From NCBI GenBank assembly GCA_037157565.1, contig JAZHRO010000026.1, forward strand, positions 36,764,501 through 36,828,500: a DNA stretch of 64,000 nucleotides, written 5' to 3'. A program made the translations under genes and the position numbers. Source of the stretch: Thalassia testudinum (lineage: Eukaryota > Streptophyta > Magnoliopsida > Alismatales > Hydrocharitaceae). The notes beneath the pieces were generated by a model. The model was not told where the DNA came from, did not search any database, and worked only from the letters and a program-made list of their open reading frames with translations. The first letter of the stretch is position 1. Every line of letters starts with the position of its first letter. Below, piece by piece: positions 55,279 to 64,000 of the stretch.

Positions 55279-55763
55279 TGTTACAGCCCCCAAATTGAAT
55301 TCATGTGGAATCCAGGTCGGATCGTTTCAACTATCCCAAGATCCAATCGCCTAAAGAGTAATAAATCAAACATATCCATTTCCGCACATGTAGTATAACC
55401 AAAAGAAAGAATAAAATGCTGAAAACTGTAAGATAACAATAACTGAAAAGCAGTTCCACAAGAGTAGCATGGTTACAACATAGCCATCACAACTTACTAA
55501 AAAATAGAAATTGAACTACTAGTTCCAAGTTAGATGCTCACGATAACGAGAGGAGAGTCACTACGACAGAAAATAAAAGAGACAACTAAGACTGGACTCT
55601 ACTAGGCCCAGCTCCCTCTGCAGCCGATGGAGTTGGTTGCTCACCTCCCTGTCCTGGATACAAGTAATAGACATCAGCAAAAGTTGAGTAAAGTGGTAAG
55701 TGTACATTCAACTAATACAATTAAATAAAAAGGAGAGTAGTAAACATTTCAGGCAACAGTAAA
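55279..55763 (-). mobile_element. Minus-strand LTR end, Tekay-like
   Basis: Begins TGTTACAGCCCCC and continues with blocks parallel to the 48328 LTR (AATAAATCAAAC, CACATGTAGTATAACC, TACTAGGCCCAGCTCCCTCTGCAGCCG). It is interrupted at 55763 by the plus-strand element, so its other part should lie beyond the window. Confidence 0.55.
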
Positions 55764-58446
55764 CGTTACGAACGCGTGCCCCATACGTCTTTTAAGACGT
55801 CTGGGAGGTGGCCCAGACGTCAGACCAGACGTCTGGGATCACATCCAGACGTCTGACCAGATGTCTGGGATCGTTTCCAGACGTCTGGAAATCAGTTATT
55901 TTCGACACGCGCGGGTCGTCTGCGTGCCTGAGCGCGCAGACCCGCATATTCGTTATTCCCTCTATGGCTGCAGACGCCCTGCCGCGATTCTCTCTCCTCC
56001 TCGCGCGGCCTAAAAAGGCCACGCGCTCCCTCCCATCGCCTCCACCCCTTTCCTCTTCTCCCTCCAGTGCGCGAGAGCGAGCGCGAGAGCGGGCACGGGG
56101 TTGCTGCGACGGCGACGGCTGTAGTGGGCGTGGAGGGGGTGCTGCGTGCGAGAGCGGCGCTCAGCCGTGAGGGCGAGCTCGCCGGGGCTTCTAGGGCCGG
56201 CCGGTGGGAAGCGCAGCGGGCGCGGAACGACGTGGGAGGCCTGCTGCGGCTCGAGCAGCAGGCGCACGAGGTGCGACGAGGCGCGGCGTCGCGAGCGGAG
56301 GACGAGTCGCACCCTGGTTCTGGAAAAATTTCCAGAATCAGACGTCTGTGCTGATAGCCAGACGGCGGGGTCGACGTCTGGAAGACTGTCCAGACATCTG
56401 AAAGGTGAGTTTTCTGTCTTCTTCTTCCTTCCTGTCGACTGACCGTACTAAGGGAGAGAGATGGGTGTGCGCAGGCTCGGTGATTTGCCATCCAACGCGG
56501 ATCAGACGTCTGGCTGTAGTACCAGACGGCGGGAGCGACCTCCAGACATCCAGGGTGACCATCGAACGTCTGGGAGCTAGGCCAGACATCCCCGCAGACT
56601 TCTGGACGTCTGAGAAACCATGCTGAACAAGGTAATTCTCTGATCAACTTTTTAAGACGTCTAGAAGAAGTTCCAGACGTCTGATTTTACACAGTTTCGT
56701 CGTTTTCAACCCGTTTAGGGCCCGTTCGGGTTCCGTTTTCCGCGATTCGAGTTGCGTTCTTTTCGGAATTAATTCCTCTACCCGTCTACAGTAGCTATAC
56801 ACTGTTTTGAGATACTCCTTGTGTTTGATCCTTGTGATAGGACCTCGTTCCGTTGCAGTCTCAGGGGTCGCGGAGGCACGCGGGATTCCCGACCACGCCC
56901 CCATTACTCCCGTTGTACCTGGTAGAGTGGCTTTAAGTTATTAATAAAATCTGTTAAATTATGGAACCATAAATAGAACCTAGGACATTGCATGAATCCT
57001 AGGAATGAGAAATAGATGGAATGATAACTCCTAGGTGTTGCATGAATCCTAGGGCTGGAAAACTAGATTGTATGATAGATCCTAGGATATGGCATGAATC
57101 CTAGGATGGGAAAACTAGTGGAATGTATAATGCTGCAGTCTTGGAAAATGGAAAGAGATATAAAGCTGCCTGTTGTGAATAAATAACGTGGTTGAGGACA
57201 TGGATTGTAAGAATGTGAAACTGGAAAGTGAAACCTGGATGTTTGAGTAAAAAGGATGGAACCCTACGGGGGAATTAGGAGTGGAACTCCTGGAAAGAGA
57301 AAGGAATGGAACTGAGACGTAGTTGTGTACCGTCTCTTGGGTACGTAGTACCAAGGGAAGTACCTGTACCTATTTAGTGCAGAGTGGGGCCAGCCACCCC
57401 AGGGACCCGGGGTTAGGACCGGTCGCTCTGTACCGACTTGCTGGCCCTCGTGTACGTAGTACCGAGGAGAGCTACTAGTGTTAGGAGGGCACTAGCTACC
57501 CCACGGGCCCCGGGGTTCTGCTAGCCTCCTACACCGACTTGTTTAGGCCCACTGGGGCAAACCAGGGTAGTCAGGCGAGGGTGCGCGGACTGTGGAGGGG
57601 CAAGGCCCCGGTTTGGTTACTGTGGAGGGGTTGGACCCCTGTTACTGAGAGGGCTCTGCCCTGGACTGGTTCCGTGCTGTGCTTTGGGCGCACCCGTTAA
57701 CGGAAACGACTGATCGCGTGCCAGTACGGGTTAGCTACCTGTGCGTTTATCGCACGTGCCGTAGTCACCGTTACGTCTGTCAGTGACCTTGGGGTGGTTG
57801 ACTGAGGGTAGGATCACCACGGGGGACTCTCCCGGCCAAGAGAGCACCACGTGCTACTTCTACTTTTTGGAAAAGACTGCAATCAAGATCGTTCCCACGA
57901 GGAACATTCGAGATCAAGAAAAAGATCTGAGGAATAAATGAAATAGTGAGACAATTGAAAGATGTGAATAAAGAAAGTAATCGAACATAACAGCTACTGT
58001 ACACTCTACTATTGTCTTTAGTTTAGTTGCCACTCTACTCAGGGTTTTGCTGACGTGTTACACTCGTTACCTTTTTCAGGACCAGGTGTTGAGCAGCCAG
58101 GGTCAGCGGTTGCAGAGGACGCTGGGCCGAATAGGGTCCAGTAGAGTTACCACTGTCTCTTGTACCTTTTTTGTTACGTTGTAGTGAGTAGTTCTTGTTT
58201 CCGCTGTACTTTCTTTACCTGCAGTTCAAATTATATTATGAATGTTGTTCTACTGTTGTGGTGGTACATACTGTGGTAGTTTCTTTCCTTACTGCTGTAC
58301 TTTCTTACTGTTAGTTATATTTATGCTGAATGTGGTTTATTTTACTGCTCTTTTGGTTACTTCCTCGTTGGACGACTAGGTCTTGGGATTAGTTGAGTCG
58401 GTCCGGTTCTCGTGTCTCGTAGGGACTCGGGAACCGGGTCGTTACA
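55764..58446 (+). repeat. 5' LTR of plus-strand Tekay element
   Basis: Ends GGGTCGTTACA. Contains AGACGTC array 1 (55786-55890), array 2 (56335-56690) and a CG-rich block between them. Array 1 has one more 32-bp unit than the 3' LTR. Confidence 0.92.
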
Positions 58447-58449
58447 AGA

Positions 58450-58461
58450 TGGTATCAGAGC
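58450..58461 (+). other. Primer binding site (initiator tRNA-Met type)
   Basis: TGGTATCAGAGC, three bases after the LTR end. Confidence 0.88.
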
Positions 58462-58626
58462 AAGGTCGTCCCGAGAAGTGAATCAACTGACTGGAAAATA
58501 ACCAATTCACATGTCTATAACTAGAGTAGCCACCACAACATATCTCTTGACATGAGCTCTTAGACGTTTTCGTTAGGTACTGTTCCGTACTGACGTATTT
58601 CGTTGTTTCGCGTCTCCTTGAAGGAG

Positions 58627-59190
58627 ATGCCTCGTCGTGGAACTAGGAGGGTGGGCCGTGGGCGCGGCCGAGGTCGGGGCCCTAGGGACAGATGTGTCGG
58701 GCTTGGAGTACATACTACCCCTCCTCTTCTCCTGAGCATACCGTCTCCGGACCTCGTCCAACTAATTCGAGAGGTGGTTCGTGAAGAATTTCAGCTTCCA
58801 TCCACATCGCCACCCCCTCCTCCCCCTTCCGAGCGTACGACAGGGGAGTTGGTGGTGGAACGAGATTTCCGCCGTCACACTAGGCGTGTTAGGAGAACTC
58901 AAAGGAGACACGTGGCGTCCGCAGGAGAGTCGTCATGTTTTGCAGGGCCATCAGTGGCCTTTGGGGGCCCTCGACAGGGGCCAATTGCCAGCACCGGACC
59001 CCCGTCTAGCCGATAGCAGGGACCCACTGAGGGCGGGAGTCGGGTTCCCCTCTGCTACCAGTGTGGCCAGCCGGGCGACATCAGGAGGGACTGCCCATCT
59101 AGGGCAGGAGGTCAGCAGATACTCCCCGCGCAGAGCACTGGAGGGCGTGCAGGAGGCCGCGGTTCCCAGGCGCGAGGAGGAGGACAGTAG
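58627..59190 (+). pseudogene. gag remnant, core deleted
   Basis: Starts at ATG 58627 after CTTGAAGGAG and gives MPRRGTRRVGRGRGRGRGPR, an Arg/Gly-rich N-terminus, then LVQLIREVVREEFQLP and a Pro-rich run. The family's gag core (present in the minus-strand element at 47821-47510) is missing; the text jumps from ELVVERDF to the region before the zinc knuckle. The knuckle at 59053-59094 reads CYQCGQPGDIRRDC, with Asp where the zinc-binding His belongs. In-frame TAG codons stand at 59014 and 59188. The same frame continues into protease, as expected for a single gag-pol frame in this clade. Confidence 0.88.
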
Positions 59191-59727
59191 TCGCGAGGAG
59201 GGTACCGACCAGCACCTACTCGTCCGACGCAGAGTGTGGCTGCTTCATCTGCACCTAGAGCTGAGGGGCGTATCAACGCCATAACACACAGGGACGCCAG
59301 AGCTTCGGGATCGGTGGTAGCAGGTATGGTTTCAGTTTCTGGCAGACTCGTTTACACGCTTTTCGATTCTGGCACTATGCACTCGTTTGTCGCAGCTAGT
59401 TTCACAGTTAGTTTGGACCAGGATTATACACTGTTAGAGAATCCGTTCGTAATCAGAGGTCCGAGTGGTCAGCTGTTTGTAGCTGAGGAGGTGTACACGG
59501 ATTGCGAGGTCAGCGTCGGGGGACATAGCCTGCCAGCTAACCTGATTATGATACAGATGGAGGACTTTGGAGTGATTCTAGGGATGGATTGGTTGTCCGC
59601 TTACCACGCCTTGGTGGACTGTTTTGAGTGGAAGATCGTCTTCTCCATTCCGGAGTTGCCTTCTTTCGAGTTTCATGGACAGCCAATGGACGGAGGTTCA
59701 GGTGCATTTCGGCACTTCGGGTGGTGA
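59191..59727 (+). pseudogene. aspartic protease (Tekay pol)
   Basis: The retropepsin domain that would cleave the polyprotein. The active-site triplet is intact in YTLFDSGTMHSF (Asp codon 59365-59367; the usual motif is DSGATHSF), followed by FVIRGPSGQLFVAEEVYTDC, HSLPANLIMIQMEDFGV and LGMDWLSAYHALVDCF. A frameshift near 59690 moves the following text to another frame, and the original frame ends in TGA at 59725-59727. It lies in frame with the gag remnant upstream. Confidence 0.9.
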
Positions 59728-61140
59728 GACTTTTTAGCCAGGGGTGTGAGGGCTTCCTAGCTTGTGTGGTGGCAGAGCCCAGCCCTGTGCCAGACTTCCA
59801 GAGCATCCCGGTGGTCAGAGAGTACCCTGACGTGTTTCCAGACGAGTTACCAAGACTACCGCCCGAGCGTGAGATCGAGTTTGAGATCTCACTAGTACTA
59901 GGGACCAGCCCCATCTCCACCGCGCCATACAGGATGGCACCGCTTGAGCTGCAAGAGCTCAAGTCTCAATTGCAGGACCTTCTGGAGAAGGGTTTCATGA
60001 GGCCCAGTGCGTCTCCCTGGGGAGCCCCGGTACTGTTTGTGAAGAAGAAGGATGGGACCTTACGTCTTTGTGTGGACTACCGACAGCTGAATAGGGTCAC
60101 CATCAAGAACAGGTATCCGCTGCCGAGGATCGACGATTTGTTCGACTAGTTGCGGGGTGCCACGGTGTTTTCCAAGATAGACTTGAGGTCTGGATACCAC
60201 CAGTTGAGGATCAGGGTGACCGACGTCTCCAAGACAGCTTTCCGCACTCGGTACGGACACTACGAGTTTTTGGTCATGCCGTTTGGGCTGACCAATGCCC
60301 CCGCTGCTTTCATGGACCTGATGAACTGGGTGTTTAGACCGTACTTGGACCAGTTCGTGGTGGTTTTCATAGATGATGTACTCATCTATTCTAGAGATCG
60401 GACGTAGCACGGACAGCACTTGCGGATGGTTCTGGACACTCTGAGACGGCGCCGGCTGTACGCCAAATACAGCAAGTGCGAGTTCTGGTTGAGGGAGGTG
60501 ACCTTCCTAGGTCATGTGATCTCTGGAGACGGCTTGGCGGTGGACCCAGCCAAGGTCGAGGCAGTGCTCAGGTGGCAGAGACCGTGTTCAGTCACTGAGA
60601 TTTGCAGTTTCCTGGGACTGGCAGGCTACTACAGACTATTCATCAGAGGATTTTCGCAGATTGCGTGTCCTATGACACAGTTGACCTGGAAGGACGTGCC
60701 TTTCGCTTGGACAGACGCCTGTGAGGCATGTTTTCTGGAGCTGAAGGAGAGGTTGACCTCGGCTCCCATGCTCACCATCCCTGATAGTAGTGGCGGGTTC
60801 GTTGTGTACATGGATGCCTCCTTGCAGGGGTTAGGATGTGTGCTCATGCAGAGGGGTCACGTTGTCGCTGAAGCCCCATGAGCATACCTACCCTACCCAC
60901 GACCTAGAGTTGGCAGCTGTTGTCTTCGCGCTGAAGACCTGGAGGCACTACTTGTACGGTGAGACCTTCGAGATTTTCACAGATCACAAGAGCCTTAAAT
61001 ACCTATTTAATCAGAAGGAGCTCAACATGAGACAGAGACGTTGGTTGGAGGTCCTGAAGGACTACGACTGTAGCATTTCCTACCACCCGAGAAAGGCCAA
61101 CGTGGTGGCTGACGCCTTGAGCCGTAAGGCGCCCGCACGC
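59690..61140 (+). pseudogene. reverse transcriptase and RNase H (Tekay pol)
   Basis: Copies the RNA genome into DNA in family members. Visible blocks: [16 protein letters not shown], then [49 protein letters not shown] (first Asp at 60180), [10 protein letters not shown] and FIDD (60366-60377), all intact active-site text. The thumb [13 protein letters not shown], then RNase H with [35 protein letters not shown] and [12 protein letters not shown]. Two TAG stops (60147-60149, 60405-60407) and a 17-bp deletion near 60868, relative to the minus-strand copy, break the frame. Coding text on either side is otherwise well preserved. Confidence 0.92.
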
Positions 61141-62714
61141 TTGGCCAGTCTACAGTTACAGAGTTGGAGCCTTTTGGAGGAGGTGGGCAGTTGGCGACCT
61201 CTAGAGTTACGAGGGTACAGTGAGGCAGTGACGGTGACACGGCAGACTAGGCCAGAGCTGATAGACTGCATCATCACAGGACAGATGGCCGATCCGTACT
61301 TGCAGTCTTTGCCCGACAGAGTACTGTCAGGAGACCCAGGGGATTTCTCTTTCACAGACCAGGTGCTACGCTTGAGGGGACGGTTGTGCGTTCCCAGAGA
61401 CGAGGAGCTGTTGAGAGAGCTCCTGACTGAGGCACACGGTTCCAGATTCACCATACATCCCGGAAACACGAAAATGTACCACGACTTGAGACGCGAGTTT
61501 TCGTGGAGATGGATGAAGCGAGATGTGGGTGAGTTCGTGCAGCAGTGCTTAGCGTGCCAGCTGGTGAAAGCCGAGCATCAGAGGCCTGCAGGGCCGCTTC
61601 AGCTGCTTCCAGTGCCAGAGTGGAAGTGGGAGAGCATCACCATGGACTTGGTGGTGGGCTTACCTGTTACCCAGCGGGGACACGACGCAGTCTGGGTAAT
61701 AGTGGATAGACTGACGAAGACGGCGCGATTCTTGCCGATCCGAGTCACTTTGGGACCAGCACAGTTGCAGAGAGGTATATCCGGGATGTGGTACGACTAC
61801 ACGGAGTTCCGCGGGAGATCGTATCCGACCGGGATACCCGCTTTACGTCCCAGTTTTGGGCTGAGTTTCAGCAGGCCTTGGGGACGCGGTTGAGGTTTAG
61901 TACGGCTTACCACCCCCAGACGGACGAACAGTCTGAGCGCACGATACAGACACTTGAAGACCTTTTGCGTGCCTGTGTACTGGACTGGAGGGGCTCTTGG
62001 GAGGAGCACCTGCCCCTGGCGGAGTTTGCATACAACAATAGTTATCACTCGAGCATCGGCATGGCTCCCTACGAGGCTCTATACGGACGGAGGTGTACGG
62101 CACCCTTGAGTTGGGTTGAGGTGGGGACCAAGTGGTATGTTGGCCCCAGGTTGATCCGGCAGAGTCAGGAGGTAGTTGAGCAGATCCACAGACGACTCCG
62201 CACTGTCAGGAGCAGACAGAAGAGCTACGCGGATCGGAGACGCAAAGAGGTGCAGTTTGAGGTTGGGGACCACGTCTTCCTTCGTGTTTCGCCCATGAAG
62301 GGCCTACAGCGGTTTGGGGTGAGAGGGAAGCTCGCGCCGAGTTTCGTAGGGCCCTTTGAGGTCCTGGAGCGGGTTGGACCTGTTGCTTACAGACTTGCCC
62401 TTCCCCCGCAGCTTTCTGGTGTGCACGATGTGTTCCACGTGTCCAACCTCAGGAAGTACGTAGCCGATTCCAGTCACGTACTGAGTCACAAGAGCGTCGA
62501 GGTGAGCGACGACCTGACCTACCTCGAGCGGCCAGTGCAGATTCTAGACCGAGCCGTCCGCAGTTTGAGACGAAAGCAAGTACCCCTGGTAAAGGTTTTG
62601 TGGAGGAGCCAGCGGTACGAGGAGGCTACCTGGGAGCCTGAGGCAGCAATGCGGGAGCGGTACCCGGAGCTTCTCGCGGGTACGTCTTTTCGGACCAGCT
62701 TCAGTCCTCTTTGA
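61141..62714 (+). pseudogene. integrase with chromodomain (Tekay pol)
   Basis: Inserts the cDNA in intact relatives. The HHCC finger is [14 protein letters not shown]...[10 protein letters not shown] (about 61446-61570). The catalytic core has [23 protein letters not shown] (Asp at 61827) and QSERTIQTL (Glu at 61935), so the D, D35, E set is present. Then come the GPY/F-type segment [20 protein letters not shown] and a C-terminal chromodomain (about 62535-62690, [18 protein letters not shown]). A frameshift near 61770 separates the zinc finger and first Asp from the rest. The final stop is TGA at 62712-62714. The chromodomain places the element in the chromoviruses; overall order and LTR features suggest Tekay/Del. 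Confidence 0.92.
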
Positions 62715-62761
62715 GTTTGTTATGGTTAATTGGACATCTTTTCCCGCACCCTAGTTGGCAC

Positions 62762-62781
62762 AAGTTTCGGGGACGAAACTT
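62762..62781 (+). repeat. Perfect inverted repeat before 3' LTR
   Basis: AAGTTTCG, GGGA, CGAAACTT. Characteristic of Tekay/Del-type elements just upstream of the polypurine/LTR junction; also at 28263-28282. Confidence 0.8.
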
Positions 62782-62799
62782 CCTTTGAGTTTATTATAT

Positions 62800-64000
62800 T
62801 GTTATGAACGCGTGCCCCAGACGTCTTTTAAGACGTCCGGGAGGTGGCCCAGACGTCGGACCAGACGTCTGGGATCACATCCAGACGTCTGGAAATCAGT
62901 TATTTTCGACACGCGCGGGTCGTCTGCGCGCCTGAGCTCGCAGACCTGCATATTCGTTATTCCCTCTGCGGCTGCAGACACCCTGCTGCGATTCTCTCTC
63001 CTCCACGCGCGGCCTTAAAAGGCACGCGCTCCCTTCCGTCGCCTCCACCCCTTTCCTCTTCTCCTTCTAGTGCGCGAGAGCGAGCGCGGGGTTGCTGCGG
63101 CGGCGACGGCCGCAGTGGGCGCGGAGGGGGTGCTGCATGCGGCGCTCAGCCATGAGGGCGAGCTCGCCGGGGCTGCCAGGGCCGGCCGGTGGGAAGCGCA
63201 GCGAGCGCGGAACGACGTGGGAGGCCTGCTGCGGCTCGAGCAGCAGGCGCACGAGGTGTGACGAGGCTCGGCGTCGCGAGAGGAGGGCGAGTCGTGCCCT
63301 GGTTCTGGAAAAATTTCCAGAATCAGACATCTGTGCTGATAGCCAGACGGCGGGGTCGACGTCTGGAAGACTGTCCAGACGTCTGAAAGGTGAGTTTTCC
63401 GTCTTCTTCTTCCTTCCTGTCGACTGATCGTACTAAGGGAGAGAGATGAGTGTGCGCAGGCTCGGTGATTTGCCATCCAACGCGGATCAGACGTCTGGCT
63501 GTAGTACCAGACGGCGGGAGCGACCTCCAGACATCCAGGGTGACCATCGAACGTCTGGGAGCTAGGCCAGACATCCCCGCAGACTTCTGGACGTCTGGGA
63601 AACCACGCTGAACAAGGTAATTCTCTGATCAACTTTTTAAGACGTCTAGAAGAAGTTCCAGACGTCTGATTTTACACAGTTTCGTCGTTTTCGACCCGTT
63701 TAGGGCCCGTTCGGGTTCCGTTTTCCGCGATTCGAGTTGCGTTCTTTTCGAAATTAATTCCTCTACCCGTCTACAGTAGCTATACACTGTTTTGAGATAC
63801 TCCTTGTGTTTGATCCTTGTGATAGGACCCCGTTCCGTTGCAGTCTCAGGGGTCGCGGAGGCACGCGGGATTCCCGACCACGCCCCCATTACTCCCGTTG
63901 TACCTGGTAGAGTGGCTTTAAGTTATTAATAAAATCTGTTAAATTATGGAACCATAAATAGAACCTAGGACATTGCATGAATCCTAGGAATGAGAAATAG
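62800..64000 (+). repeat. 3' LTR of plus-strand Tekay element (cut by window end)
   Basis: Starts TGTTATGAACGCG. Colinear with the 5' LTR to the window edge, but lacks 32 bp of array 1 and several short pieces of the CG-rich block (near 63075 and 63135). Confidence 0.92.

Larger units (their letters stand above)
55764..64000 (+). mobile_element. Tekay-type chromovirus, plus strand, cut by window end
   Basis: 5' LTR 55764-58446, primer site 58450-58461, coding remains 58627-62714, 3' LTR from 62800 to past the window end. The first base pair of the 5' LTR reads CG where TG is expected. The upstream target copy is probably GTAAA (55759-55763); the other copy is outside the window. The gag core is deleted and the pol frame has stops and three frameshifts, so the element is non-functional. 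The solo LTR at 3246 is a close relative. Confidence 0.93.

Overview
The window looks like repeat-rich nuclear DNA of a flowering plant. It contains chromodomain Ty3/gypsy elements of the Tekay/Del type, a SIRE/Maximus-type Ty1/copia remnant, an Athila/Tat-like element with the TGGCGCCGTTGCCGGGG primer site, a Mutator-like element with a captured plant gene, and a probable LINE remnant. I found no intact host gene, rRNA, tRNA or CRISPR array. The species cannot be named from the sequence.

Layout. 1-888: 3' part of an Athila-like LTR. 1280-2811: Mutator-like element carrying a broken alpha-tubulin copy (Pack-MULE). 3246-5964: solo Tekay LTR. 5965-8738: AT-rich DNA without recognisable genes. 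8739-10611: degraded LTR-like DNA. 10612-14042: deleted SIRE-type element. 14043-15407: diverged Tekay-like LTR end. 15408-20152: mostly unassigned AT-rich DNA with a LINE remnant near 16.5 kb and a C-rich tract near 19.6 kb. 20153-22231: probable solo LTR. 22465-23245: partial minus-strand LTR. 51050-55278: unassigned AT-rich DNA. 55279-55763: minus-strand LTR end. 55764-64000: plus-strand Tekay element, cut by the window edge.

The centre (23251-51044) is one minus-strand Tekay element bounded by the duplication ATCTG and broken by four later insertions. Each insertion has TG...CA ends and a perfect 5-bp duplication: 25733-28050 (AGGGG), 28777-31659 (TGATC), 31866-33997 (CCATG) and 35866-45912 (CCCAA). 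The last is a complete two-LTR Athila-like element. It lacks recognisable gag and pol and instead carries one long ORF of unknown function behind a likely splice acceptor.

Three signals go beyond ordinary repeat annotation. First, the word AGACGTCT and its decayed forms recur in arrays or hairpins in the LTRs of at least four unrelated families. Second, the Athila-like LTRs contain an snRNA-type USE-like box with a TATA-like box 23-24 bp downstream, followed by a hairpin that shows a compensatory change between copies. Third, the Athila-like element's only large ORF has no recognised retroviral domain. All coding regions of the Tekay copies are broken by stops and frameshifts.
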